Assembly: GCF_000813325.1 (NCBI RefSeq)
Contig: NZ_BBQE01000005.1
Length of the DNA stretch: 64,000 nucleotides
From: Sulfurospirillum cavolei
GTDB taxonomy: Bacteria; Campylobacterota; Campylobacteria; Campylobacterales; Sulfurospirillaceae
Direction: 5' to 3' (one strand)
Program-made: the position numbers and the translations under genes
Notes under the pieces: model-generated
Databases searched by the model: none
Told to the model about the DNA's origin: nothing
Seen by the model: only the letters and a program-made list of their open reading frames with translations
Part shown: positions 8,110-17,620 of the stretch, piece by piece
Layout: the number at the start of each line of letters is the position of its first letter
How positions within the stretch are numbered: the first letter of the stretch is position 1

Positions 8110-9816
8110 ATGAACATGCAAGACCTTTTCTCTTTTGTTCAAACCAAAAGCAGCCCTTTGTCTACAGCGTCTAATAGCGTTAACGCCGATGTTTCTGGTA
8201 CACAAACACCTGCGCAAGAAGGAGCGTTCGCTGAAAGTTTTTTTGCAATTATCTTGGGAAAATTGACGCAAGAAGAAAACCCTCAAACGCTTGAAGAACT
8301 TCCGATCGATACAACGACTTCTACCGTTACGGAGAACCTTTTGACGGCGGGCAGTACGGATGAGGCAAAACCTATCGACGAACATCTTTTAGAAGATCTT
8401 TTAAGCATCGTCAATGCCTTACAACAAGATTCACAAACAACGAATTTCCCAACGTTAAAAGCGTCTTCAAATCTTGAAAAAATTCTTAACAGTGAAACGG
8501 CTCGCCAAGATTTTGCCAATGTTAAAAACGTTAGCGACTTGCTTGAACTCTCCAAAAAATACGACTTAGGACTCGAAAAACTCTCGATTTCAAAAGAGAG
8601 CGTCGAAAGTTTACAAACCAAATTCCCGAAACTAACGCAAAATAATTTTTTCGACGAGATTACGACAGCACTCAAGCAAATGCAAACCGAGCCTCGATCA
8701 ACGGCGCAAACAACGCAACAAACAACGATTCCGACCCAAGTAGGGCTCATGAGTCTTTTGGATAACCAACAGCCCAAAACCCAACCCGTGCCGCAGACGC
8801 AATCTATTTTGGGCGAGTTAATCGCCAAAGAGAGTTCTAGCGAAGCGACACATTCACAACAACCGATCACAACGTCGTCTAAGCCTTTAGAAGAGACGTC
8901 GATCGTAAACGAAAAGCAACAAACATTAACGCAAAAAATAGTAAACAACACCGCATCGGAAACTAAAATGACCGACGCTTCTATGCAACAAAAAAATGAT
9001 CCGCACACCGACGATGCGGTAAAATCTTCTATCGAAGTATTAACAAAACCGTTGGAAACCGTTATTCAAAAAGCGTTGCACGACGTCAAACAAGAAATGA
9101 AAAAATCTGAAGTTCCGACACAAGCAATTAACGATAACGACGCAACAACGCAAGAAACTCCGATAGTAAAAACCAATGACCTCAAAGCAGAAGCTATTCA
9201 AAAAAGCGATGCTAAAAATGACGAATCGTTGGTAAAACCTTTGAAACAAGAAAAAACAATCGATACGACAAACGACGAACTTTCTTCTGCACAGACGGCA
9301 AAGCCGCTCGTATCGGAAGAGGTAAAATCATCGAGCGAAGATATACAATCAACACCCGATATTAAAACCGATAGCACCGTAAAAATAACGACAAAACAAG
9401 ATTTTAACACGAATAAACCGACTACGACTAAAGAGAGTCTCTCACAGTTTGCCAGCGATTTAAAAGAGCAGATCGAAACCTATAAACCGCCCATTATGAA
9501 AGTGGAACTCTCCTTAAGTCCGAAAAGCTTAGGCGATGTCGACGTAACGTTATTGACGCGAGGCAATAACCTACATGTCAACATTTCATCCAACACGACG
9601 ACCATGAACCTCTTCACGCAAAATCAAGACGAAGTCAAGAGTGCTTTGGTCAATATGGGTTTTACCAACCTTGAAATGAACTTCAGCGATCAACGTAATA
9701 GTGAACAATCGCAACACCACCAAAAACAAAACAGCGGGAACTTTAAAGAGTTCGGCGCGGAACAAACCGAGGAAGATACGGCACTTTTAGAGATCGTCAT
9801 TCCTCAATACGTTTAA
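8110..9816 (+). CDS. fliK: Flagellar hook-length control protein FliK
   Basis: FliK measures hook length and switches the flagellar export gate from hook to filament substrates. The product is 568 residues, most of it low-complexity and rich in Gln, Thr, Ser, Lys and Glu, as is usual for this poorly conserved protein. The conserved C-terminal hook-length domain is recognisable by PPIMKVELSLSPKSLGDVDV and the NLHVNISSNTT strand. I use the ATG at 8110: it follows a TAAGGC site and lies 30 bases after the predicted sigma-54 transcription start. flgD follows after 12 bases. Confidence 0.85.
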   Translation: MNMQDLFSFVQTKSSPLSTASNSVNADVSGTQTPAQEGAFAESFFAIILGKLTQEENPQTLEELPIDTTTSTVTENLLTAGSTDEAKPIDEHLLEDLLSIVNALQQDSQTTNFPTLKASSNLEKILNSETARQDFANVKNVSDLLELSKKYDLGLEKLSISKESVESLQTKFPKLTQNNFFDEITTALKQMQTEPRSTAQTTQQTTIPTQVGLMSLLDNQQPKTQPVPQTQSILGELIAKESSSEATHSQQPITTSSKPLEETSIVNEKQQTLTQKIVNNTASETKMTDASMQQKNDPHTDDAVKSSIEVLTKPLETVIQKALHDVKQEMKKSEVPTQAINDNDATTQETPIVKTNDLKAEAIQKSDAKNDESLVKPLKQEKTIDTTNDELSSAQTAKPLVSEEVKSSSEDIQSTPDIKTDSTVKITTKQDFNTNKPTTTKESLSQFASDLKEQIETYKPPIMKVELSLSPKSLGDVDVTLLTRGNNLHVNISSNTTTMNLFTQNQDEVKSALVNMGFTNLEMNFSDQRNSEQSQHHQKQNSGNFKEFGAEQTEEDTALLEIVIPQYV

Positions 9817-9828
9817 AAAGGATAGAAC

Positions 9829-10539
9829 ATGGCAACAGGATATGAAAATCTTATTAAAACGGGAAGCTCTACAACCACTAGCGGTACAAGTTCAAGCACG
9901 AGTACGGCAAAAACTGGCTCTGCCGATAGTTTAAATAAAGATGATTTTTTACAACTTTTACTCGTTGAGCTCCAACATCAAGATCCTACCGATCCGATGG
10001 ATAGCGATAAAATCTTGACCCAAACATCACAATTAGCAACCCTTGAAGCTTCCGAAAACACCAATAAAGCTCTGGAAGATTTAGCGGCACAACTGAAACA
10101 AAGCGTGAGTGCCGGAGCAACTTCGGTTATCGGTAAAATGGCAAGCCTCGGCTATAACGCTATCACGTTAAAAGACGGCGAAGCGGCGTATGAAGTCTAC
10201 TTTCCGAATGAGATTAAAGACGGAACGCTTACGATTAAAGACGCTAACAAAAACACCGTGCAAACCATCGACCTTGGAGACGTTGCCGCCGGTAAAAGCG
10301 GCGTAGTCGCCTTTAAATGGGACGGCACAAACCAATACGGCGATAAAGTTAAAGACGGATATTACAGTGTTACGGCGGATTACGTCGATGCTAACGGTAA
10401 ATCGCAAACAACGCAATTCGGTGTTTATCCCGTAGAATCCATTCGTTACGAAGACGGTGAAACTTATGTCAAACTCGGTTCAACTTATTATCCGATGGGT
10501 GACGTAACCGAGTTTTACGAACAATCTTTAATTTCGTAA
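9829..10539 (+). CDS. flgD: Flagellar hook assembly (capping) protein FlgD
   Basis: FlgD caps the growing hook and guides FlgE polymerisation. The N-terminal FlgD sequence is clear: KDDFLQLLLVELQHQDPTDP followed by a Gln/Thr/Ser-rich helix (about residues 37-75). The remaining part carries the Ig-like and tudor-like hook-cap folds, seen as DGTLTIKDANKNTV and FKWDGTNQYGDKVKDGYY. At 236 residues it is a normal length. It lies between fliK and flgE with gaps of 12 and 9 bases. Confidence 0.95.
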   Translation: MATGYENLIKTGSSTTTSGTSSSTSTAKTGSADSLNKDDFLQLLLVELQHQDPTDPMDSDKILTQTSQLATLEASENTNKALEDLAAQLKQSVSAGATSVIGKMASLGYNAITLKDGEAAYEVYFPNEIKDGTLTIKDANKNTVQTIDLGDVAAGKSGVVAFKWDGTNQYGDKVKDGYYSVTADYVDANGKSQTTQFGVYPVESIRYEDGETYVKLGSTYYPMGDVTEFYEQSLIS

Positions 10540-10548
10540 GAAACGGCG

Positions 10549-12240
10549 ATGAACAGTTCATTATACAATAGCGTCTCTGGCGTTAAATCGTTTCAATTCG
10601 CGATGGACGTCCAATCCAACAATATCGCTAACATCAATACCATCGGATTTAAAGGAAGCACGCCGGAAATTTCATCGCTTTTTTCAACGACGCTCGCTGG
10701 TACCTATGCCGCATACGCTAATGACGACAGTTTAGGTGCTTCTAGCCAAACGACGGCGTTTAATATGAACCAAGGTATCCTTCAAAACACCGACAATGCC
10801 TTTGATTTGGCGATCGGCGGAGAAGGTTGGTTTGGAGTTCAAGGACTTAACGAAAAAACCTATTTTACGCGAGCCGGACAATTTTCAATCGATTCTAACG
10901 GTGATTTAGTCGATATAAACGGTAACTATCTTCTAGCGACGTCGGGAAACAATATCACTCCGACGACGCTTGATGAAACAACCCTCTCTAAATTCGGTAC
11001 GTACTACAAAAGCACCGCAAAGACACCTGCCCAACCGTATGCGATTAGTGCTACGGGAGATGTGCCTCTTGGAAGCGTCGGAAAACAAACAAAAGTGCAT
11101 TTACCCGATTTATTGTACTATCCTCCAACGGCAACGACGAATGTTTCTTACAGTGCCAGCTTAAATCCAAAGATCACGACGGGTTCCGTTAGCGTTCCTC
11201 TGAACAACGATGACTATACGCAAACCGTTACCGCCGCTTCAGGAAAAATCAGCTTAAACGGGACGACGACGCATACGAGCGCACTTCAAAATCCTCAGCC
11301 GGGAGATCAAGTGCTCATTACCGTTACGGATAATGTCGGTAAAAAATTGACGACGACCCAATTAGATGCATCGAATCAATGGAACATTTCTAATGTTAAT
11401 GTCAGTGAACTCGATACGAGTAGCCCTTTAAACGTTTCGGTCTCCGTAACGTCCAACCAAGAGGTCGCCAACCAAGACCATGCATCGATCGGCATTATAG
11501 GTCCAGACGGCGATAAAGATACGCTTGATATGACCTTTACGAAAAGAGTTCCTCAAGCCGCTTCGGGAACGACGTGGGATGTTACCGCCAATATTTACAG
11601 CTTTTATGAAAATTACGACAGTACGAAGACCTATGATCCTTCGCTCTATTACGTTAACCAAGAAGATGCCAAAGTCTATGAAATCGTCGATACCCAAACG
11701 GGTGTTTTGGAATTTGACGGAGCCGGCAGACTTCTTAGCAACTCTTTGCCCGCACTTTCCAACGGAGGAACAACTCTAAACGTTAATCTGGGAACGCTTA
11801 ACAGTTTTGACGGACTTGTTTCCAGTACCAGTATCACTAAAACGAGTAGTTATCAAACAAACGGTACCGTCGAAGGGTTTTTAAAAAACTACGGAATGGA
11901 CGGCAACGGCAATATTATTGCCGAATTCGATAACGGAAAAAGTTCCGCTATTGCTAAAGTTGCCGTCTACCACTTTCAAAACGACCAAGGTTTAACGTCT
12001 GCATCTTCAAACCTCTTTGAAGAGTCTTCCAACAGCGGAAAAGCTATTTTTTATACCGATAAAGACGGAAACGCTTTTTTAGGCTCCAATGTTTTAAATC
12101 ACCGACTGGAAGGCAGTAACGTTAGTATGGCAACGGCATTGACCGAACTGATCGTGATACAAAAAGCATTTACCGCAAGTTCTAAAGGCATTACGACCAG
12201 CGATGAGTTGCTTCAAAATGCTATCAATATGAAACAATAG
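10549..12240 (+). CDS. flgE: Flagellar hook protein FlgE, first copy
   Basis: A 563-residue member of the FlgE/FlgF/FlgG axial family. The N-terminus (MNSSLYNSVSGVKSFQFAMD, then NNIANINTIGFKGS) and the C-terminus (ELIVIQKAFTASSKGITTSDELLQ) form the conserved coiled-coil core, with variable surface domains between. Campylobacterota often carry two flgE-like genes after flgD. This smaller one is co-transcribed with fliK-flgD, while the larger one downstream has its own promoter, so this is probably the minor or early hook component. Base composition is like that of its neighbours. Confidence 0.9.
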   Translation: MNSSLYNSVSGVKSFQFAMDVQSNNIANINTIGFKGSTPEISSLFSTTLAGTYAAYANDDSLGASSQTTAFNMNQGILQNTDNAFDLAIGGEGWFGVQGLNEKTYFTRAGQFSIDSNGDLVDINGNYLLATSGNNITPTTLDETTLSKFGTYYKSTAKTPAQPYAISATGDVPLGSVGKQTKVHLPDLLYYPPTATTNVSYSASLNPKITTGSVSVPLNNDDYTQTVTAASGKISLNGTTTHTSALQNPQPGDQVLITVTDNVGKKLTTTQLDASNQWNISNVNVSELDTSSPLNVSVSVTSNQEVANQDHASIGIIGPDGDKDTLDMTFTKRVPQAASGTTWDVTANIYSFYENYDSTKTYDPSLYYVNQEDAKVYEIVDTQTGVLEFDGAGRLLSNSLPALSNGGTTLNVNLGTLNSFDGLVSSTSITKTSSYQTNGTVEGFLKNYGMDGNGNIIAEFDNGKSSAIAKVAVYHFQNDQGLTSASSNLFEESSNSGKAIFYTDKDGNAFLGSNVLNHRLEGSNVSMATALTELIVIQKAFTASSKGITTSDELLQNAINMKQ

Positions 12241-12254
12241 TTTTTGACATTATA

Positions 12255-12271
12255 TGGAATAAAAATTGCTT
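12255..12271 (+). promoter_or_regulatory. Sigma-54 promoter of the second flgE gene
   Basis: TGGAATAAAAATTGCTT contains GG (12256-12257) and GC (12268-12269) separated by exactly 10 bases. It matches the fliK promoter at 8053 in 13 of 17 positions. The ATG follows 55 bases downstream of it, after an AAAGGATA ribosome site. This gives the large hook gene its own RpoN-dependent start. Confidence 0.85.
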
Positions 12272-12325
12272 TTGATTTTAAACACTATTCATTACACTAA
12301 AAAGTAACTTTATAAAGGATACGCT

Positions 12326-14935
12326 ATGATGAGATCACTTTGGGCCGGCGTTACCGGATTACAAGCGCACCAGATTGCTATGGACGTTGAGGGTAATAAC
12401 ATCGCTAACGTTAACACAACAGGTTTTAAATACTCTCGTGCGAATTTTTCCGATCTTCTCAATCAAACAGCAAAAATTGCCACTGCTCCTCAAGGGGAAC
12501 TTGGTGGTAAAAACTCAATGCAAATCGGACTGGGAACACAAGTAAGTTCTGTTACTAAAATGTTCAAACAAGGTTCCATCGAAACCACCGATAAAAATAC
12601 CGACCTTGCTATCAGCGGTGATGGTTTCTTTGTTATCTCTCCAGATGGTGGAAATACGTACAAATACACTAGAAACGGTGACTTTACATTCGATGCCAAT
12701 GGTAACTTCGTCGATGCCAATGGTTACATCGCTCAAGGTTGGCTAAGAGATGAAGCAACTGGTGAAATTGATTCTACAGCTCCTATTCGAAATATTACCA
12801 TTCCACCAGGACTTACAACACCTGCTAATGACACAGGCTATATTACGCTCAAAGCCAACCTTAACTCTGGTGATTCAACAAAAAATAAAAGCACCATATA
12901 TGCCTTAGACTCTTTTAATTCATGGTATGATAAAAATAGCGATGGTATTAGACAGTCAAATGAAATAACAAGAGAAAATGATGCTTCTATAAATCAGTTT
13001 AATACAGATAAAAATTTAACAGACCGCGGACTTGATATGGGTGTTCTTTTCAATGCGAGTGGTGAAGCCTTTAACCTTAGAGATAAACAAGGAATGTGGG
13101 TAAGTTATGACCGTGCTGAAACGTCTTTTACAGCTTTGTCAACTGCAACAAAATTAGATATTGAATTAAATAATACTACTATTACAAAAGATCTTTCAGG
13201 AACGACTGATGATGCAATTGCCAGTGAAATTGCAAATATTATCAATACCTATTCAACAAAAACAGGTGTTGTAGCTGTTGCAACAGGAAATCAAGTAACA
13301 CTATACAATGACAATAACACAGGAACTGAAGCAAATCTTAAAAATATCAAATTAAATGCTGTGTTTGGTTCAGATAATTCTGGCTTAACAGATGCAACTG
13401 TTATTACCGCATACCAATATACCTATTCTACATCCAGTGTTACACCAAATGCTCAATATGACGATTCTATTGCTAGAAGTTTTAAAACAACTGAAGATCT
13501 ACGTGCAGCTATGCAAACTGATGCTCGAAATTTTGTTAATTATACTGGAAGTAAAGTTGATATTGATGGTGCTGATGATGACCCCGCTACTACAGATGCT
13601 AATGGTACACAAATAACTTGGAGTGATGTTGAAGCAAATAACTATAACCCTGGAGCAATTGTTACTGTCAATGCAGAGGGTAAATTTCAAATTGAAAATG
13701 TTAGCAATATCAATGCTTTTGATGCTGCCCTTTTAACACAAAATAGTGTATATGATACTACTGCTGCTCCTGCAGGTTCAGGGACATGGACAATGTATTC
13801 AGATACACTTTTTCCAATAGGTACAGTTTTTGATAATATAGATATTACAAATAATGGAGCTACTAATATTACAATACAACTTGATACACCTGCCACAATT
13901 ACTATAGCACCAGGAGCTACTGCAGCAGTTAATGGAACATTAGCATCTGGCTTCACTTTACCCAAAAATAGCACTTTAGCAGATAATGGTGTTGGTACGG
14001 GTAAAATTACTGCTGGGACAAATGGAATTAGCTATAATCAAAATAGTGGTACGGCAACCGATCAATCTATGTATCTTTCAGTTACGGGTTTAACAGATAA
14101 TGGTAATGATGTTGGAGAAAATCTAAAGTTCACAACATCATTTTCAGCCATTCAAGGCTCATTAGTCAAAGGAACATCTATTCGTACGACACAAAATATC
14201 TATTCTGCTACGCACGCTTCTAGTATTGATGTATATGATTCCCTAGGTAGTAAACATACTGTTCGTTTTGAATTTCGTAAAACGGGTACAACAGACAATG
14301 GCGGTACAGAGTGGTCTATGATGATTTCTGTTCCTGAACCAGGTGAAATTAATTCAACGGGTGTTGGTTTGGATAATGTTGTTACAGGAAGTATTAAATT
14401 TAATTCAGATGGTTCTTTGGCTACATTTAATCCAACAAGTATAACGTATACAGCTAATAACGGTTCAACACCAAATCAAAATATTCTTTTACAATTTGGA
14501 ACACTTGGACAATTTGATGGTATGACATCGTTTGATAAAGAGTCAAACACATCTGGTATTTCACAAGATGGTTATCCAGGTGGTGATTTATCGGGTATTA
14601 GGGTTGATGAAACAGGAACATTGATCGGTAGTTTTACCAATGGACGTAGTTTTGGTCTAGCACAAGTATCTATGGCAAAATTTACCAATAATGAAGGCTT
14701 AGAGAGTGATGGTGGTAATACTTTCATTCAAACATCAAACTCTGGTGATCCTGTTATTGGTCAAGCTTCCGTGGGTGGTAGAGGCGCTGTTCAAGCAAGT
14801 TCACTTGAGATGAGTAACGTGGATCTTTCACGCTCCTTAACGCAATTGATCGTTATCCAAAGAGGATACCAAGCAAACTCCAAAACGATCACAACTTCGG
14901 ATGAAATGCTCAATACGCTTCTTCAATTAAAATAG
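12326..14935 (+). CDS. flgE: Flagellar hook protein FlgE, major large copy
   Basis: An 869-residue hook protein, close in size to the long FlgE of Campylobacter. The conserved ends are MRSLWAGVTGLQAHQIAMD plus GNNIANVNTTGFKYSR, and SLTQLIVIQRGYQANSKTIT near the C-terminus. The middle (about residues 130-800) is the variable, surface-exposed part. From about 12,640 to 14,800 the DNA is visibly richer in A/T and prefers ACA, GCA, GCT and GGT codons where the flanks use ACG, GCG and GGC, suggesting a replaced or fast-evolving segment. Transcribed from the sigma-54 promoter at 12255. Confidence 0.93.
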   Translation: MMRSLWAGVTGLQAHQIAMDVEGNNIANVNTTGFKYSRANFSDLLNQTAKIATAPQGELGGKNSMQIGLGTQVSSVTKMFKQGSIETTDKNTDLAISGDGFFVISPDGGNTYKYTRNGDFTFDANGNFVDANGYIAQGWLRDEATGEIDSTAPIRNITIPPGLTTPANDTGYITLKANLNSGDSTKNKSTIYALDSFNSWYDKNSDGIRQSNEITRENDASINQFNTDKNLTDRGLDMGVLFNASGEAFNLRDKQGMWVSYDRAETSFTALSTATKLDIELNNTTITKDLSGTTDDAIASEIANIINTYSTKTGVVAVATGNQVTLYNDNNTGTEANLKNIKLNAVFGSDNSGLTDATVITAYQYTYSTSSVTPNAQYDDSIARSFKTTEDLRAAMQTDARNFVNYTGSKVDIDGADDDPATTDANGTQITWSDVEANNYNPGAIVTVNAEGKFQIENVSNINAFDAALLTQNSVYDTTAAPAGSGTWTMYSDTLFPIGTVFDNIDITNNGATNITIQLDTPATITIAPGATAAVNGTLASGFTLPKNSTLADNGVGTGKITAGTNGISYNQNSGTATDQSMYLSVTGLTDNGNDVGENLKFTTSFSAIQGSLVKGTSIRTTQNIYSATHASSIDVYDSLGSKHTVRFEFRKTGTTDNGGTEWSMMISVPEPGEINSTGVGLDNVVTGSIKFNSDGSLATFNPTSITYTANNGSTPNQNILLQFGTLGQFDGMTSFDKESNTSGISQDGYPGGDLSGIRVDETGTLIGSFTNGRSFGLAQVSMAKFTNNEGLESDGGNTFIQTSNSGDPVIGQASVGGRGAVQASSLEMSNVDLSRSLTQLIVIQRGYQANSKTITTSDEMLNTLLQLK

Positions 14936-14962
14936 ATTTTTTTAGCTTACATGTACTACAAT

Positions 14963-14985
14963 GAGTCCCAAAAAACTTGGGACTC
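14963..14985 (+). terminator. Perfect 9-bp stem-loop between flgE and thyX
   Basis: GAGTCCCAA (14963-14971) pairs perfectly with TTGGGACTC (14977-14985) around a five-base loop. It lies 27 bases after the flgE stop and 5 bases before the ATG at 14991. It is the natural 3' end of the flgE transcript, but no T-tract follows. It also sits on the thyX ribosome site, so it could instead damp thyX translation. Confidence 0.5.
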
Positions 14986-14990
14986 AACAC

Positions 14991-15611
14991 ATGAAAATTA
15001 CACTGAATCACTACACTCCGTTACTTATTTGTGCAGACGCTATTCGTACATGTTGGCAAAGTTTTGATAAAAGCGATAACGGCGGCGAAAAGGATAAAGA
15101 GCTGATCGATCGCGTCGGCAATAAATTTAAACACGCTTCAACGTTGGAACATCTGGTTTACAATTTTTACATCGAAGGCGTTTCCAGAGCCTTGCTTCAA
15201 GAACTTGCGCGCCATCGTATGGCTTCGCTTTCGGTAAAATCCACGCGTTATACGCTAAAAGAACTCAAAAACGAAGCACTCTTTACATGTAAGGATTTTG
15301 AGCGCGCCCAAAAGTACCTTGTCCTAACAGGCGTCGAAATGGTAGACGAAATGAGCGTTAAAGCACTTGAAAACTTGCGTTTGGTACTCAATGAAGGCAT
15401 TAGCAACGATAAAGCCAAATACTGCCTTCCGGAAAGCTATAAAACCGAACTTACGTGGACGATTAACGCACGAAGCCTTCAAAACTTTTTAACGCTTCGA
15501 AGCGATAAAAGCGCTCTATGGGAAATTCAAAATTTAGCCCATGCCCTTTACGAAGCACTTCCCGAAGAACACCGATACCTCTTTAGCCTCAAAGAAAACG
15601 TATCACTTTAA
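14991..15611 (+). CDS. thyX: FAD-dependent thymidylate synthase ThyX
   Basis: ThyX makes dTMP from dUMP using methylene-tetrahydrofolate, FAD and NADPH. The signature RHRxxS appears as RHRMASLS, followed by VKSTRYT as expected. The reading frame is open to 14961, but that start would place the flgE-thyX hairpin inside the gene, so I prefer the ATG at 14991, which gives the usual 206 residues. No thyA is seen in the window; most Campylobacterota rely on ThyX. Confidence 0.95.
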   Translation: MKITLNHYTPLLICADAIRTCWQSFDKSDNGGEKDKELIDRVGNKFKHASTLEHLVYNFYIEGVSRALLQELARHRMASLSVKSTRYTLKELKNEALFTCKDFERAQKYLVLTGVEMVDEMSVKALENLRLVLNEGISNDKAKYCLPESYKTELTWTINARSLQNFLTLRSDKSALWEIQNLAHALYEALPEEHRYLFSLKENVSL

Positions 15612-15644
15612 GCCTTACATGTCAAGACTGACATGTAAGCTTTT
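15612..15644. terminator. Bidirectional terminator between thyX and ruvC
   Basis: CTTACATGTCA (15614-15624) and TGACATGTAAG (15629-15639) form a perfect 11-bp stem with a four-base loop, followed by CTTTT on the plus strand. It sits between the convergent thyX and ruvC genes. Both arms carry the ACATGT core common in this genome. Confidence 0.75.
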
Positions 15645-15670
15645 AGCGTCAAAAAACCGATTAGTATTGA

Positions 15671-16135
15671 TTAAAGCCTTTGCGCATGCGTAATCGCTAT
15701 TGCTATGGCATCGGTAATATCCAAAGGCTTAATTTCTTGTTGAATGCCTAAAATCTTTTTCACCATAAACGACACCTGTTCTTTTTGCGCTTTACCGTTC
15801 CCCGTAACCGCTTTTTTAACTTGTAAAGGAGTGTATTCGCTAAAATTGCCTTTGAGCTGCAAAATTTTAAGACTTAACGCTCCTCGAAATTGAGCCAATT
15901 TTAGCACCGTTTTGGGGTTGTACGCATAGAAAATATCTTCAATCGCCACTTCGTCTATCACATGGGATCGAAAGATCGTATCAAGCCCTTCGACCAATTC
16001 CACAATCTGATGCTGTAAAATTTTTTCCTTAATTTTGATCAGTCCGGCTTCCACTAAAATAAGTTTGCTTTTTTCTTTACGAAGCACGCTGTAACCGCAG
16101 TTTCTAGTACCTGGATCTATACCTAAAATCACCAT
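15671..16135 (-). CDS. ruvC: Crossover junction endodeoxyribonuclease RuvC
   Basis: RuvC cleaves Holliday junctions at the end of homologous recombination. Acidic active-site positions are visible: Asp7 in GIDPGTRNCGY, Glu in AIEDIFYAYNPKTVLKLAQ, and the C-terminal DITDAIAIAITH. The 154-residue length is typical. It is divergent from dnaA, sharing the 159-bp DnaA-box region, an arrangement known in other Campylobacterota. Confidence 0.96.
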   Translation of the reverse strand: MVILGIDPGTRNCGYSVLRKEKSKLILVEAGLIKIKEKILQHQIVELVEGLDTIFRSHVIDEVAIEDIFYAYNPKTVLKLAQFRGALSLKILQLKGNFSEYTPLQVKKAVTGNGKAQKEQVSFMVKKILGIQQEIKPLDITDAIAIAITHAQRL

Positions 16136-16294
16136 ATTTTTGTCCTTTATTCACGTCTTTTGTCACAGTGTGAATAACTTTTTTCACATTATAGCGGCAC
16201 TTGCTTTAACAAGGAACTAATAATAGTTTGGTTAAAATAAAACAAACTTATTCACATGTTATTCACGATGTGAAGACTTTTTTAAGGAGATTGA
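16136..16294. other. oriC-like DnaA-box cluster upstream of dnaA
   Basis: Five DnaA-box-like 9-mers lie in 159 bases: TTATTCACG (16147-16155), TTATTCACA reversed (16169-16177), TTTTTCACA (16180-16188), TTATTCACA (16248-16256) and TTATTCACG (16259-16267). A TAAAAT -10 candidate for dnaA is at 16233-16238. With dnaA-dnaN-gyrB downstream this is very likely part of the replication origin or the dnaA autoregulatory region. In Helicobacter and Wolinella the origin is split around dnaA, so the dnaA-dnaN gap (17621-17777) may be the second half. Confidence 0.75.
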
Positions 16295-17620
16295 TTGTTA
16301 GCCGACACCGTTATTGAACTCTTAAAAGAAGAGATCTCTTCTTTAGAATTTGAACGCTACATCAAACAACTTAAATTTAACGAAAAAGCATCCAATTCGG
16401 ATCAAATGGTTTTTGTCGCTCCCAATATTTTGATTTCCAATTGGGTTAAAACCAAATACGCCGAAAAAATAGCCCATCTTTTTGAACTCAAAACGGGTAA
16501 AAAACCCGAAATTAAAATCGTACTCAAAGAACACCTCAAAACATCCAAAGTTAAATCAAGCTCCGTGGAGATGATCGAAGCGATTAAAAACGTTAAAAAT
16601 ACGATTTTAAATCCTTCCTACACGTTTGATAGCTTCGTCGTCGGAAGTTCTAACCAATACGCGTATACCGCCGCAAAATCCATCGCCGAAAAACCGGGTA
16701 TTATGTACAATCCCGTTTTTATCTACGGACCGACCGGTCTTGGTAAAACCCACCTGATTCATGCGATAGGCAATTATTGTCAAACCAAAGGAAAAATCGT
16801 TATTTACGCAACGATCGAGCAATTTATGAACGATTTTACTTATAACCTTCGCAACCAGTCTATGGATCGATTTCGTGAAAAATACCGCAATTGTGATGTT
16901 TTACTTATAGACGATACCCAATTTTTATCCAACAAAATTCAAACGCAAGAAGAGTTTTTTCATACGTTTAACGAATTGCACTCGGCCGGTAAACAGATCG
17001 TTTTAACATCCGATAAACCGCCTAAAATGATCAACGGTTTGGAAGATCGTCTGAAAAGCCGTTTTGAATGGGGTTTAATCGCCGATATCGGACTGCCCGA
17101 GCTTGAAACGAAGATTGCGATTATTAAGAAAAAATGTGAACTTGACGGCATCAATTTAAACAGCGACATCGTCAATTACATCGCTTCCAATATGGGCGAC
17201 AATATCCGTGAAATCGAAAGCGCTATTATTAACCTCAATGCCTATGCCTTATTGATGCGCCAAGAAATTACGCTTGATTTTGCCAAAAACGTTATGCGCG
17301 AACAAATTAAAGAACGCCGCGAAAATATCAGCCTTGAAGATATTATTCAAATTATTGCAAAAGACCTGAATATCAAACCGAGCGAAATCAAATCGACCAA
17401 GCGCAGTAAAAACATCGTCGAAGCCAGACGTATCGGCATTTATTTAGCCAGAACCCTAACCCCAAATTCCATGCCTTCTTTGGCATCGTATTTCGGTATG
17501 AAAGATCATACGGCGGTTTCACACAATATTAAAAAAATTAACGAACTAATCGAAACAAACGAAGCCTTTAAACTCAAAGTTGAAGATCTTAAAAATAAAA
17601 TTTTGACCAAAGAAAAATAA
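16295..17620 (+). CDS. dnaA: Chromosomal replication initiator DnaA
   Basis: DnaA binds DnaA boxes and opens the origin in its ATP form. Domain I occupies about residues 1-85. The AAA+ domain holds Walker A GPTGLGKTHL (near residue 147) and Walker B LLIDDTQFL. The C-terminal DNA-binding domain has the signature MKDHTAVSHNIKKI. Length 441 is normal for the phylum. The start is TTG at 16295, preceded by an AAGGAGA site, so expression may be kept low by the weak start codon. Confidence 0.98.
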   Translation: MLADTVIELLKEEISSLEFERYIKQLKFNEKASNSDQMVFVAPNILISNWVKTKYAEKIAHLFELKTGKKPEIKIVLKEHLKTSKVKSSSVEMIEAIKNVKNTILNPSYTFDSFVVGSSNQYAYTAAKSIAEKPGIMYNPVFIYGPTGLGKTHLIHAIGNYCQTKGKIVIYATIEQFMNDFTYNLRNQSMDRFREKYRNCDVLLIDDTQFLSNKIQTQEEFFHTFNELHSAGKQIVLTSDKPPKMINGLEDRLKSRFEWGLIADIGLPELETKIAIIKKKCELDGINLNSDIVNYIASNMGDNIREIESAIINLNAYALLMRQEITLDFAKNVMREQIKERRENISLEDIIQIIAKDLNIKPSEIKSTKRSKNIVEARRIGIYLARTLTPNSMPSLASYFGMKDHTAVSHNIKKINELIETNEAFKLKVEDLKNKILTKEK

